A DNA stretch of 64,000 nucleotides from Streptomyces sp. NBC_01298 (GCF_035978755.1 NZ_CP108414.1:1302001-1366000), one strand, 5' to 3'; positions 15,658 to 24,241 are shown, numbered from the stretch's first letter. Numbers and translations: made by a program. The notes: generated from the letters alone by a model not told the origin.

Positions 15658-16299
15658 ATGAACCACGGCATCATCCCGGCGGCCCTCGCGGGCTTCGGCA
15701 CCGGGCTTTCCCTCATCGTCGCCATCGGCGCCCAGAACGCCTTCGTCCTGCGCCAGGGCGTCCGCCGCCAGTCGGTCTTCGCCGTGGTCGCCATCTGCGC
15801 CCTCTCGGACGCGGCCCTGATCGCCCTCGGAGTGGCCGGCGTCGGCGCGTTCGTCACCGCCTGGCCGCCGGCCCTCACCCTCGTCGGGCTCGTCGGCGGC
15901 GCCTTCCTGATCGGCTACGGAGCCCTGGCCGCCCGCCGGGTGCTGCGCCCCGGCCCGGGCGCCCTCGACGGGGTCCCGGGGCCCGGCTCCGGCCCCGCCG
16001 CCACCTCCGCCGCCACCCGGCGCGCCGTGCTGACCTGCCTGGCCATGACCTGGCTCAACCCGCACGTCTACCTCGACACCGTGCTGCTGCTCGGCTCCCT
16101 GGCCGCCGGCCGCGGCGACCTGCGCTGGGCCTTCGGCGCCGGGGCCGTCCTGGCGAGCCTCACCTGGTTCGGCGCGCTGGGCTACGGCGCCCGGCTGCTC
16201 AGCGGCCCGCTCGGCCGGCCCTCGGCCTGGCGGGCCCTGGACGGACTCGTCGCGGCCACCATGGTCACGATGGGCGGCCTGCTCCTCGCCCGGGCCTGA
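15658..16299 (+). CDS. lysE: LysE/ArgO-family basic amino-acid exporter
   Basis: A 213-residue membrane protein with five to six hydrophobic segments. It opens with the family signature FGTGLSLIVAIGAQNAFVLRQG, and a second conserved block TWLNPHVYLDTVLLLGS lies in the middle. Members export lysine and arginine, driven by the membrane potential. A Pro/Gly-rich cytosolic loop (about 100-118) is longer than in E. coli ArgO. It is divergent from its regulator ArgP and ends at a stop followed by a Nudix gene on the same strand. Confidence 0.9.
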   Translation: MNHGIIPAALAGFGTGLSLIVAIGAQNAFVLRQGVRRQSVFAVVAICALSDAALIALGVAGVGAFVTAWPPALTLVGLVGGAFLIGYGALAARRVLRPGPGALDGVPGPGSGPAATSAATRRAVLTCLAMTWLNPHVYLDTVLLLGSLAAGRGDLRWAFGAGAVLASLTWFGALGYGARLLSGPLGRPSAWRALDGLVAATMVTMGGLLLARA

Positions 16300-16452
16300 A
16301 CCCTTCCGCGCCTGACCCCTTCCGCGCCGGGCGCCCGCCGGCTCGGGCGCCGGCATCTGCCGCCGTCCCCCGAGGTCCACCCCATGGACACTCCTCGAGT
16401 GGGTACGGATCACCGTGCCCGCCCGCCCGCACGCCCGCCTCCAGGAGCCCTT

Positions 16453-17535
16453 GTGCCGGATCAGCCCCCGCCCCCGCCGCCGCCCGCGTCCCCGTACACC
16501 GACTCGGTCCGCGCCTATTACGCCGCCCAGCCCTCCCCCCTCGTGGCCGCCACCGGGATCGTGCTGGACCCGCGCGGGCGGGTGCTCGTCCTCACCACCT
16601 CGTACAAGGCGGAGCTGGAGCTCCCGGGCGGGGGCGTGGAGGACACCGAGACCCCGGAGGAGGGGCTGGCCCGCGAGCTGAAGGAGGAGCTGGACCTGAG
16701 CGTGCCGGTGGGGCGGCTGCTCGCGGTGGACTCCCGCCCGCCGGGGCCCCTCGGGCGGTCCCTCGTCGTCCACGTCCACCTGGTCGGCCCGCTGACCCCC
16801 GAGGAGACCTCCGCGATCTCCTTCCCGGACGGGGAGGTCACCGAGGCGCGCTGGCTCACCCCCGAGGAGGCCTACGCGGCCCTGGACACCCGGAAGGCCG
16901 CCCGCCTGCGCGCCGCACTGGCGGCCCTGTACTCCGGCTCCCTCGCGCACCTGATCGAGGGCGTGCCGCAGCCCGGCTCCCCGGCCGGCTTCGACCCCGC
17001 GCGCCGGGCGGAGTTGGAACACGCGGGCGCCTACGACACCGCCGGCCACCGCGCCGCCCGCCCCAAGGCCCTCACGGCGGCGAGCATGGTGTTCACGGAC
17101 TCCGCGGGCGGGGTCCTGCTGGTGCGGCCCGCGTACGGCGATCCGGACCACTGGAACCTCCCCGGCGGCGGCATCGACAGCGACCTCGGCGAGATCCCGC
17201 GCGCCGCGGCCCGCCGCGAGGTCCTCGAAGAGCTCGGCCTCGACCTCGCCCCGGGCCGGCTGCTCGCGGTCAACTGGTCCCACCGTCCCGGCTATCCGGC
17301 CCGGGTCCGCTTCCTCTACGACGGTGGCACCCTCGACGCCGCCGCCCTGGCCCGGATCCGCCTGCCCGAGGCGGAACTCCTCGCATGGCGCGCGGTCCCC
17401 CCGGCCGAACTGCGCCGCTACACCAAACCGTCCCTCCGCCGCCAGATCGAGGCCTCCCTCACGGCGCGCACCACCGCGGACGGCCCCGTCGAACTGCACG
17501 CGGGCCGGCCGGTGGACCGGACCGACAGCGCGTGA
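16453..17535 (+). CDS. Protein with two tandem Nudix hydrolase domains
   Basis: A 360-residue protein with two Nudix folds in one chain. The first Nudix box is GGVEDTETPEEGLARELKEEL. The second has REVLEELG with the upstream glycine loop one residue longer (GGGIDSDLGEIPRAAAR). Both keep the REUxEE metal ligands, so both may be active in hydrolysing a nucleoside-diphosphate compound; the substrate is unknown. The GTG at 16453 is preferred because AGGAG lies seven bases upstream. An in-frame ATG at 16384 would add 23 low-complexity residues and cannot be excluded. A perfect hairpin directly after the stop terminates it. Confidence 0.82.
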   Translation: MPDQPPPPPPPASPYTDSVRAYYAAQPSPLVAATGIVLDPRGRVLVLTTSYKAELELPGGGVEDTETPEEGLARELKEELDLSVPVGRLLAVDSRPPGPLGRSLVVHVHLVGPLTPEETSAISFPDGEVTEARWLTPEEAYAALDTRKAARLRAALAALYSGSLAHLIEGVPQPGSPAGFDPARRAELEHAGAYDTAGHRAARPKALTAASMVFTDSAGGVLLVRPAYGDPDHWNLPGGGIDSDLGEIPRAAARREVLEELGLDLAPGRLLAVNWSHRPGYPARVRFLYDGGTLDAAALARIRLPEAELLAWRAVPPAELRRYTKPSLRRQIEASLTARTTADGPVELHAGRPVDRTDSA

Positions 17536-17568
17536 AGCGGCGCCGCCGGACGGTCCGGCGGCGCCGCT
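17536..17568. terminator. Bidirectional hairpin terminator
   Basis: A perfect 16-base stem with a one-base centre (AGCGGCGCCGCC... folding onto its complement) starts at the stop codon of the Nudix gene. It lies between two convergent genes and can serve both. Confidence 0.8.
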
Positions 17569-17589
17569 CGTGGTGCGGGGTGGGTCAGG

Positions 17590-19470
17590 TCAGAAGAGGT
17601 TGGTGACGCTGGTGGCCCAGCCGCTCGCGCCGACCAGCAGGGGCGCCCTGAAGCCGGTGAGACCACCCGGATAGAAGAGCAGGCAGCCGGTGGGGCAGGT
17701 GGTGGTGGCCGCCCTACCCCCGCTGGTGACGTAGTTCACCACGAGCTCGGGGTCGGCCGGAGTGGTGGCCCACAGGTCGCCCTGCTGGTCACCCGCCTTG
17801 GGCTGGAACTGCTTGTACGGGATGACCTGACCGTCGCTGGTGATCGTCTTGCTGACGACGGTGCCCTGGGCATTGCCCCGGCTGACTATCACCGGGCGCA
17901 CGCCGGGCTGCCAGCCCCCGGCGGCGTAGGTGGCGCGGGGCGCGAGGCCGAACGTGCCGTCCGCGGCGATCCTGCCGGGATAGAGGTAGAGCTTCCCGTC
18001 GAGCTTGTTGCGGGCGAGGATGTCCTTCACGCCATCGCCGTTCTGATCCCCGATGCCGAGGATCGTGTAGCTCTTCCAGCTGGTGCCGCCGGTGAACGCG
18101 GGGCTCTTGAAGTCGAAGGGCTTGGTCTGGTCCGCGCTTCCGTCGGACAGGGTCCGGCCGGAATAGACGCGCAGGCGGGCGGCCGAGCAGGCGTCGTCCA
18201 CACATTCGACGACGGCCAGGTCGTTGCCCTTCCTGAAGCCGTCATCCGTGCGCTGGTCCAGATCGCCGGGGGCGAGGATCTGCTGGAGCCGCCCCCAGCC
18301 CGCGGACCCGAGGCCGGCGGGCGGGGCCAGCTCCCGGCGGGTGGCGTACGAGGGGTCACCCTGACCATTGCCCGGATAGACGTACAGCTTGTTGTCGCTC
18401 AAGCGGGCCATGACGTCCTCGAAGCCGTCCGGTGCGGCCGAGGAGCCGGTGAATCCGACGAAGTCACCGCCGTGCGCGATCAGCGCACCCTTCCAGCCGG
18501 ACTCCGCGACGACGCGCGACCGCACACGGCCGGCTCCGTTGCCGGCGTAGAAGCGCAGGCCGCCGTCGGCTTCGGGGCCGAGCAGGTCGACGAAGCCGTC
18601 GCCGTTGAGGTCGCCGAGGAGATCCGTGCGCGTCCCGTTCAGCGGAGTCTGCCCTGCCGCGTAGACGAAGGAGGCCGGGGACGTTGCCAGCGAGATGTCG
18701 GTGGTCGTCGAGCCGTTGCCCGCCTTGTCGAAAGCGCGGACCGCCAGCGTGTGCCGGGGCGACACCGTCAGGTTGACTTCGAGGGTGGCTTCCGTGGCGC
18801 CGTTGGCGAGCGGAATCCAGTTGTTCCCGCCGCAAGGAGGGCTGGACACGGAGAGGGGGTGGTCCATGGACCAGCAGAACCCGGCGAGGTCGGTGGCCGG
18901 ATTCTTGAATTTGAGGCGCATCTTGGTGCGCACCGGCTGGGTGGTGAGGTCGCTGCCGTCCTCCTTGGTGACGGTGACGGGCTCGGCGGGCGCGTCCGCG
19001 TCGACGCTGAAGGCGCACGCGGCGGTGTAGGCGCTGTAGGCGCCCTCCTGGTCCTTCGCCCGGACCTTCCACTTGTAGCCGCCGGTGGGAAGGTTCCGGG
19101 CGAGGACCTTCGCCGTCGCCGTGCCGCCGCTGGGCACGGGGGTGACGTCGGAAACCGGTACGGCCGCACCCGCCGCGGTGGTGACGACGAACCGAGGGGT
19201 GACGGTCCCGCCGTCGTTGTCGCGCAGGCCCGCGGTCAGCACCAGGCCGCCGTTGCCCATCAGCCCGTTGCAGGGGACGGCCTTGTTGCCTTCGGCGGAA
19301 GGCACCCAGTTCCCTTCGAAGGCTCCGGAGCTGGTGACCTCGGGCTTGGTCGGGGTCGCCGCCGACGCGCCCGGTGCGGAGAGCAGGTCTGCCGCCGTGA
19401 GCGGGAGGATGAGCGTGAGAACGGCTATGAGTGCGCGGGGCACTCGTGCACCGGCTCTTCGGCGAGTCAT
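17590..19470 (-). CDS. Secreted FG-GAP/VCBS-repeat protein
   Basis: A 626-residue exported protein. The signal peptide (about 1-37) ends GASA-A. Residues 40-265 hold fibronectin/Ig-like strands. Residues 280-620 hold FG-GAP repeats with calcium-binding loops of the DxNxDxxxD type at 287-295 (DLNGDGFVD) and again near 480 (DQNGDGVKD), each followed by LYVYPG or RFYAGN blades. Such proteins form an integrin-alpha-like beta propeller on the cell surface or in the medium, probably binding polymers or cells. No catalytic domain is visible. Paired cysteines (for example Cys67, Cys152, Cys199, Cys213) fit disulfides outside the cell. Confidence 0.85.
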   Translation of the reverse strand: MTRRRAGARVPRALIAVLTLILPLTAADLLSAPGASAATPTKPEVTSSGAFEGNWVPSAEGNKAVPCNGLMGNGGLVLTAGLRDNDGGTVTPRFVVTTAAGAAVPVSDVTPVPSGGTATAKVLARNLPTGGYKWKVRAKDQEGAYSAYTAACAFSVDADAPAEPVTVTKEDGSDLTTQPVRTKMRLKFKNPATDLAGFCWSMDHPLSVSSPPCGGNNWIPLANGATEATLEVNLTVSPRHTLAVRAFDKAGNGSTTTDISLATSPASFVYAAGQTPLNGTRTDLLGDLNGDGFVDLLGPEADGGLRFYAGNGAGRVRSRVVAESGWKGALIAHGGDFVGFTGSSAAPDGFEDVMARLSDNKLYVYPGNGQGDPSYATRRELAPPAGLGSAGWGRLQQILAPGDLDQRTDDGFRKGNDLAVVECVDDACSAARLRVYSGRTLSDGSADQTKPFDFKSPAFTGGTSWKSYTILGIGDQNGDGVKDILARNKLDGKLYLYPGRIAADGTFGLAPRATYAAGGWQPGVRPVIVSRGNAQGTVVSKTITSDGQVIPYKQFQPKAGDQQGDLWATTPADPELVVNYVTSGGRAATTTCPTGCLLFYPGGLTGFRAPLLVGASGWATSVTNLF

Positions 19471-19564
19471 GGGAATCGTGAGTCCTTCTGCGCATGTCCT
19501 GGTTGTGGATCATCGCAGGGTAGGGCACACACGTTCGCATGAGCGCAGCAATATCGGCGGGCGG

Positions 19565-19957
19565 CTACTTCGGCTCGGTCGCGAGCTGGATCAGGTTGCC
19601 GCAGGTGTCGTCGAGGACGGCGGTGGTGACGGGGCCCATCTCCAGCGGCTCCTGGGTGAAGCGGACGCCGAGGCCGCGCAGGCGCTCGTACTCCGCCGTG
19701 ACGTCGTCGACGGCGAACTGGGCGAGCGGGATGCCGTCCTCGACGAGGGCGTCGCGGTAGGTCCTGGCGGCGGGGTGGCCGGCGGGTTCCAGGAGGAGTT
19801 CGGCGGCCCCGGGCTCCTCGGGGGAGACCACGGTCAGCCACCGGGCCCCTCCGCCCAGCGGGACGTCGTGCTTCTTCACGAACCCGAGGATCTCGGTGTA
19901 GAAGTGCAGGGCCTTGGCCTGGTCGTCGACGAAGACGCTGGTCATGTGGATCTTCAC
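19565..19957 (-). CDS. VOC-family (glyoxalase/bleomycin-resistance-like) protein
   Basis: A 130-residue protein with the paired beta-alpha-beta-beta-beta modules of the vicinal oxygen chelate fold: VKIHMTSVFVDDQAKALHFYTEILGF at the start and DVTAEYERLRGLGVRF ... AVLDDTCGNLIQLA at the end. It is PhnB/YaeR-like. Its reaction is unknown. The GTG at 19957 overlaps the stop of the upstream ArsR gene by four bases, so the pair forms an operon of regulator plus small-molecule-binding enzyme, a common arrangement in actinomycetes. Confidence 0.88.
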   Translation of the reverse strand: MKIHMTSVFVDDQAKALHFYTEILGFVKKHDVPLGGGARWLTVVSPEEPGAAELLLEPAGHPAARTYRDALVEDGIPLAQFAVDDVTAEYERLRGLGVRFTQEPLEMGPVTTAVLDDTCGNLIQLATEPK

Positions 19958-20256
19958 GGGGTGCTCTCTTCCGGTCCGGACGGGTCGGGCGCGCGCCACC
20001 GCTCGGCGATGTGCCGCAGCGGGGCGGTGTTCAGGTCATGGAACTTGTACCGGCCCTCCCGCCTCGTCTCGACGAGTCCGGCGGCCTCAAGCACCGCGAG
20101 GTGCTGGGAGACGCCCTGGCGCGAGATGCCGAGCTGGTGCTTCATCGTCAGCCGCGAGCAGATCTCGAACAGCGTCTGCCCGGACTTCTCCGCGAGCTCG
20201 TCGAGGATGGTGCGGCGGGTCGGGTCGGCCAGAGCTCTGAAGAGTTCGTCGGCCAC
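19954..20256 (-). CDS. ArsR-family (SdpR-like) repressor
   Basis: A 100-residue winged-helix regulator beginning VADELFRALADPTRRTILDELAE, with recognition helix SRQGVSQHLAVLEAAGLV and wing RREGRYKFHDLNTAPL. It lacks the metal-binding cysteines of the arsenic sensors and resembles the SdpR group that acts on VOC or SRPBCC partner genes. The start is one of two adjacent GTG codons (20256 or 20259). A perfect 9-base inverted repeat overlaps the region immediately upstream, so autorepression of the ArsR-VOC operon is very likely. Confidence 0.87.
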   Translation of the reverse strand: MADELFRALADPTRRTILDELAEKSGQTLFEICSRLTMKHQLGISRQGVSQHLAVLEAAGLVETRREGRYKFHDLNTAPLRHIAERWRAPDPSGPEESTP

Positions 20257-20265
20257 CACCCCAGC

Positions 20266-20289
20266 ATAGGCAAGCAGTGACTTGCCTAT
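20266..20289. promoter_or_regulatory. Perfect operator palindrome of the ArsR-VOC operon
   Basis: ATAGGCAAG-N6-CTTGCCTAT is a perfect inverted repeat of nine bases per arm. It sits 7-33 bases before the GTG of the ArsR gene, overlapping its presumed promoter, and faces the sigma-factor operon on the other side. Confidence 0.75.
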
Positions 20290-20407
20290 CAACTCGGGGA
20301 GACTGCCGAAGAAGAAGAGCGCCTAAGACCGGTGAATCCTTTTCGGGCCTCCCCGCCTCTTGTCCCCGTACCGGCCGAACGGGCCGACGGATCCAGGAGG
20401 AAACACC

Positions 20408-20497
20408 ATGATGATCACCAGCCTCGTAGTGATCGGAGCCCTGCTCGTGGGCGCGTGCGGTTGGCACCTCGTCCGGCGCTACAAGAGCCGGGCCTGA
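20408..20497 (+). CDS. 29-residue membrane peptide, first gene of a sigma-factor operon
   Basis: A tiny open frame coding MMITSLVVIGALLVGACGWH and nine further residues that end in RRYKSRA. The core (residues 3-18) is one hydrophobic helix and the tail is basic, a single-pass topology with the tail inside. AGGAGG lies exactly seven bases before the ATG, the best ribosome site in the neighbourhood, which argues for real translation. It ends 39 bases before the sigma-factor start on the same strand. No family is recognised. It could be a leader peptide or a small membrane partner of the sigma factor. Confidence 0.65.
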   Translation: MMITSLVVIGALLVGACGWHLVRRYKSRA

Positions 20498-20536
20498 CCA
20501 GAGCCAGACGGGAGAACCTCCGGGAATGAGCCGTAC

Positions 20537-21124
20537 ATGAACCAACGCTTCACCTGGCCGGACGAGCGGCTGATCAGGGCCGCCCAGGACGGCGACGTCA
20601 CCTCGCTCACCACCGTCGTCATGGAGTCACAGCCCCACGTGCGCAAGTTCGCCCTCTCGCTCTGCGCATCGCCCCAGGACGCGGAGGACGCGGCGCAGGA
20701 GGCGCTGATCATCCTCTACCGGAAGATCGGCACCCTGCGGGCCACGGGCGCCCTCGCGTCGTGGATGTTCCGGATCGTGCGCAACGAGTGCCTGCGGCAG
20801 CTACGACTGGTTGTCCCGCGGAGCGACGCGGCCGCGGCCCCGGACCATCCGGAGCCCGCGGAACCGTCCGCCGAGGACTCCGCGCTGCACCGGCTGGAGG
20901 CGGAGCGGGTCGCGGCCGCGATCAGCGCCCTGCCCCGTGACCAGCGCCAGGTCCTGATCCTGCGGGACGTCCAGGGCCTGCCCGGCAGGAGGGTCGCCGA
21001 CGCGCTCGGCCTGAGCACGACCGCGATGAAATCGCGGCTGCACCGGGCCCGCGCGGCGCTGCGCCACTCCCTGGCGGCGATCGACCGACCAGTCGCACGA
21101 GCAGAAGGAGAGGCAGGGCGGTGA
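20537..21124 (+). CDS. ECF-type RNA polymerase sigma factor
   Basis: A 195-residue sigma-70-family protein. Region 2 runs about residues 25-95 with the core-binding DAEDAAQEALIILYRKIGTLR helix and the ALASWMFRIVRNECLRQLR promoter-melting helix. After an acidic/proline linker, region 4 (about 125-180) reads LPRDQRQVLILRDVQGLPGRRVADALGLSTTAMKSRLHRARAALR in outline, containing the -35-recognition helix-turn-helix. There is no separate anti-sigma gene of a known type. The next gene overlaps by four bases and encodes a small membrane-like, cysteine-containing protein that might play that part. Confidence 0.9.
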   Translation: MNQRFTWPDERLIRAAQDGDVTSLTTVVMESQPHVRKFALSLCASPQDAEDAAQEALIILYRKIGTLRATGALASWMFRIVRNECLRQLRLVVPRSDAAAAPDHPEPAEPSAEDSALHRLEAERVAAAISALPRDQRQVLILRDVQGLPGRRVADALGLSTTAMKSRLHRARAALRHSLAAIDRPVARAEGEAGR

Positions 21125-21453
21125 ACAGGCTGAACACCGTGAAACCGGCACGGCCGACGGTACGGGGGACACCCGGCGTGAACTACGCCAGCAGGTCCGT
21201 CCCGCGCCACCTGGCGCGCGGCGCCATCGGCTTCGGGCTGATCATCGGATCGATCGCCCTGGTGCCCGTGGCCGGTCCGGTCACCCTGCTGGCGGCCCCA
21301 CTGGCCCTCGTCGCCTTCCGCGGCTGCCCCACGTGCTGGATGGTCGGCCTGGCGCAGACCGTCTCGCGCGGCCGCCTGGAGCGCCGGTGCGCGGACGGCG
21401 CCTGCACCCTCGCCAAGCCCCCGCCTCCGCCTCCGCCGAGCGCTAGGGCTTGA
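21121..21453 (+). CDS. Small membrane protein with cysteine pairs (DUF2892/YgaP-like)
   Basis: A 110-residue protein, GTG start inside the sigma-factor stop (GTGA overlap). Residues 28-66 form a hydrophobic hairpin, followed by RGCPTCWMVGL (a CxxC pair) and CADGACTLAKP (a CxxxxC pair), then a polyproline end. The hydrophobic part followed by a GCP motif resembles DUF2892 membrane domains. Because of the coupling and the four cysteines, a redox-sensing partner of the sigma factor is an attractive inference, but nothing in the sequence proves it. Its end overlaps the convergent oxidase gene by 11 bases. Confidence 0.75.
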   Translation: MNRLNTVKPARPTVRGTPGVNYASRSVPRHLARGAIGFGLIIGSIALVPVAGPVTLLAAPLALVAFRGCPTCWMVGLAQTVSRGRLERRCADGACTLAKPPPPPPPSARA

Positions 21454-22813
21454 TGTTCTGGTTCAGGTGGAACAGGTTGCCCGGGTCGTAGGTCCTCTTG
21501 ACCGCGACCAAACGGTCGTAATTGCCCTTGTAGTTGGCGCGGATGCGGTCCTGGTCGTCGTCCGCCATGAAGTTGACGTAGCCGCCCTCCTCCGAGTGCG
21601 GGGCGGTGGCCTCGTAGTAGTCGCGGACCCAGGCGGTGTTGGCCTCGTTGTCGGCGGGGTCCGGCCACATGCCGGCGATGACGGTGGCGAAGGAGGCGTC
21701 CCGGTAGGCGAAGGCCGTGGCCTCCGGGGCGACCCGGTGGCAGGCTCCGTTGATCGGGTAGATGTGGACCGTCGAGTTCACGGCGGGCACGCGGGGGCCG
21801 TGCACCAGGTGCGCCTCGATGGCCTCGTCGCTCAGCTCCGTCACGAAGTTGGCCTTCCAGTAGTGCTGGAGACCGGGCGGCACCAACGCGTCGAAGGCGC
21901 TGTTGAGTGCGGGATACGGCATGACCCCGACGTGCTCCGCGACCACCGGCGCGAAGTCGTGGAAGGGCTGGAGGGCGCGCTCGCCCTCCTCGACCGGGCC
22001 CGCCCAGCACGACACGATCAGAATGAAGGTGTCTCCGTGCCGGTCCTCGGGGATGAACGGCAGCGGCGGGGCGATCTGGAAGGCCGGGAACCCGCCGAGC
22101 TGCTCCGGCGCGTCGGCGATGAAGTCCCGGTAGGCGCGCAGCACGTCGCCGGCGCTGTCCAGCTCGTAGAGGATCGGGCCGCCGTAGATGTCCTTCACGG
22201 GGCTGAGCCGGAATTCGAGGGAGGTGACCGCGCCGAAGTTGCCGCCACCGCCGCGCAGCGCCCAGAAGAGGTCCTCGTGCTCCTGCTCGCTCGCCACGAC
22301 GAGCTGTCCGTCCGCCGTCACCACATCAGCGGAGATCAGGTTGTCGCAGCTCAGGCCCAGGCCGCGGTCGAGGTAGCCGATGCCGCCGCCCAGGGTGAGG
22401 CCGCCGACGCCGGTGGTGGAGATGATCCCGCCGGTCGTCGCCAGACCGAAGGCGTGGGTGGCCGCGTTGAAGTCGCCCCAGGTCGCGCCACCCTCGGCGC
22501 GCGCCGTGCGCCGTACGGGGTCCACGCGGACGCCGCGCATCGCGGACAGGTCGGCGACCACGCCGTCGTCGCACGTGCCGAAGCCGGGCACGCTGTGCCC
22601 GCCGCCCCGGACGGCCAGGTCGAGCCCGTTCTCCCGGGCGTAGTCGACGGCGGCCATGACATCGCCCGCGTTGGCGCAGCGCACGACGGCGGCCGGCCGT
22701 CTGTCGATCATGGCGTTGTAGACCGTGCGGGCTTCGTCGTAGTCCTCGTCCCCCGGCGTGACGACGGTGCCGCGTACCCGTTGACTCAGCTGGTCCACAG
22801 TGAGCTTGCCCAT
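21443..22813 (-). CDS. FAD-linked oxidase (berberine-bridge/6-hydroxynicotine oxidase family)
   Basis: A 456-residue flavoprotein. The PCMH FAD-binding domain shows VRGGGHSVPGFG, whose histidine is the usual covalent FAD attachment site, then GVGGLTLGGGIGYLDRGLGLSCDNL. The substrate domain follows, and the C-terminal BBE segment closes with YKGNYDRLVAVKRTYDPGNLFHLNQNI in outline. The position that carries the second (6-S-cysteinyl) FAD link in bicovalent relatives reads ISTTGVGG here, without cysteine, so single covalent linkage is expected. The substrate is unknown. The second ATG (22813) is preferred because AGGAG is then eight bases away; the first (22819) would be too close. Confidence 0.88.
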   Translation of the reverse strand: MGKLTVDQLSQRVRGTVVTPGDEDYDEARTVYNAMIDRRPAAVVRCANAGDVMAAVDYARENGLDLAVRGGGHSVPGFGTCDDGVVADLSAMRGVRVDPVRRTARAEGGATWGDFNAATHAFGLATTGGIISTTGVGGLTLGGGIGYLDRGLGLSCDNLISADVVTADGQLVVASEQEHEDLFWALRGGGGNFGAVTSLEFRLSPVKDIYGGPILYELDSAGDVLRAYRDFIADAPEQLGGFPAFQIAPPLPFIPEDRHGDTFILIVSCWAGPVEEGERALQPFHDFAPVVAEHVGVMPYPALNSAFDALVPPGLQHYWKANFVTELSDEAIEAHLVHGPRVPAVNSTVHIYPINGACHRVAPEATAFAYRDASFATVIAGMWPDPADNEANTAWVRDYYEATAPHSEEGGYVNFMADDDQDRIRANYKGNYDRLVAVKRTYDPGNLFHLNQNIKP

Positions 22814-23041
22814 GGCCATCGCTCCTCGCGCCCCGGCTCGGCTCGGTGTGACCTGCGGCGAGCCGCCCCGGGACTGTCTGCCGGTGAATAGGCCGCCCCC
22901 GTTTCACGCTACGCCGAATGGGTGGAGCGGCAATCCGGAGCCGGTGCGCGGGCCCCGGTGGACATCGCCCCCCTTGAGGCGTACTCAGGAAATAGCCCCA
23001 TCCCTCTTCGGACCCCTTTGCCGACCTAGGCGGTAGTGGTC

Positions 23042-23893
23042 ATGACCAGCACTCTTCGGGTCGATCCCGCCAACGCCGAACAGGCCCGCGCCTGGGACGG
23101 CCAGGAAGGCGCGTACTGGGCGGAACACGCCGATCGGTACGACCGTGCGATCGGCCCCCATCGCACGCACCTCCTCGCGGCGGCCGAGGTGTCCCCCACC
23201 GACCGGGTGCTGGACATCGGCTGCGGCACCGGCCAGACCACCCGCGACGCCGCGCGACGGGCGAGCGGCGGCCGGGCCCTGGGCGTGGACCTGTCGGCGG
23301 CGATGCTGCGCGTGGCACGGCAGCGAACGGTGGCCGAAGGACTGGACAACGCCGACTTCGTCCAGGCCGACGCCCAGGTCCACCCCTTCCCCTCCGCCGG
23401 GTTCGACCTGGCCGTCAGCCGCACCGGGACCATGTTCTTCGCCGACCCGGTCGCCGCCTTCCGCAACATCGCGGGCGCGCTGCGACCCGGCGGACGCCTC
23501 GTACAGCTGGTCTGGCAGGCACCGGCGGGCAACGAATGGTTCCTCTCGTTCACCCGCGCCCTGGCCGCCGGACGTCCGCCGCCCACGCCCGCACCCGACG
23601 CTCCCGGACCGTTCGGGCTCGCGGACCCGGAGCGGGTCCGGAGCGTCCTCACGACCGCCGGCTTCACCGATGTCCGGCTGGAAGCCCATACCGAGGCGAT
23701 GTGGTTCGGCGAGGACGCCGACGACGCGGAGCGGTTCACGCTCGGCATGCTCGGCTGGATACTCGAAGGGCTCGACGACGAGGGCCGGCGGCGCGCCGTC
23801 GACGACCTGCGGGCCACCCTGACCGCTCACGACACCGCCGCCGGCGTCCTCTACGACTCGGCGGCCTGGATCATCCGGGCAGCCCGTCCGTAA
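23042..23893 (+). CDS. Class I SAM-dependent methyltransferase (UbiE-like)
   Basis: A 283-residue protein. Motif I is VLDIGCGTGQTTRDAAR, strand 2 ends in GVDLS, and DFVQADAQVHPF and the DLAVSRTGTMFFADPVAAFRNIAGALRPGGRLV core follow, all typical of UbiE/Methyltransf_11 enzymes. The substrate is unknown. The ATG at 23042 is used, with AGGCGG eight bases upstream; a GTG two codons earlier is possible. It is a single gene between the divergent oxidase and the tRNA. Confidence 0.88.
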   Translation: MTSTLRVDPANAEQARAWDGQEGAYWAEHADRYDRAIGPHRTHLLAAAEVSPTDRVLDIGCGTGQTTRDAARRASGGRALGVDLSAAMLRVARQRTVAEGLDNADFVQADAQVHPFPSAGFDLAVSRTGTMFFADPVAAFRNIAGALRPGGRLVQLVWQAPAGNEWFLSFTRALAAGRPPPTPAPDAPGPFGLADPERVRSVLTTAGFTDVRLEAHTEAMWFGEDADDAERFTLGMLGWILEGLDDEGRRRAVDDLRATLTAHDTAAGVLYDSAAWIIRAARP

Positions 23894-23951
23894 CGAAGGG
23901 CGTGGCCAAGGCCGTGGCGACCGGGCGACCGCCGAAAGCGGCCGGGCATGA

Positions 23952-23986
23952 CAAAAGCCGTCCTCTCACGGATGAGAGAACGGCTT
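23952..23986 (-). terminator. Intrinsic terminator of the tRNA-Pro gene
   Basis: On the minus strand a stem GCCGT-N-CTCTCA / TGAGAG-N-ACGGC is followed by TTTTGT, 20 bases beyond the tRNA 3' end. Confidence 0.85.
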
Positions 23987-24004
23987 CCGACCTGCGTTTC
24001 CGCA

Positions 24005-24081
<77 letters not shown>

Positions 24082-24204
24082 ATACGCGTTGACCTGGGGT
24101 TTCCCCTGTTTGAACGCGCAGGAGAACGATACCGCACTTCCGGAGGTGGTCGCGCGCACCTTTCCACTCCGCGGCGGGGCGGGCGAGGGCCGGTGGGGCG
24201 GCGG

Positions 24205-24235
24205 TTGACCTCAAGCGCGCTTGAGGTTGCACGAT
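24205..24235 (+). promoter_or_regulatory. MerR/SoxR-type promoter of the transketolase operon
   Basis: The -35 hexamer TTGACC (24205-24210) and a -10-like CACGAT (24230-24235) are 19 bases apart, the over-long spacing typical of MerR-activated promoters. Filling the spacer is a perfect 18-base palindrome, CCTCAAGCGCGCTTGAGG (24209-24226). Its arms are identical to the E. coli SoxR box CCTCAAG...CTTGAGG (from memory) and only the central four bases differ. The -35, box and -10 align base for base with the soxS promoter layout. The expected transcription start is about the ATG at 24242, giving a leaderless mRNA. Confidence 0.72.
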
Positions 24236-24241
24236 CGGTCC

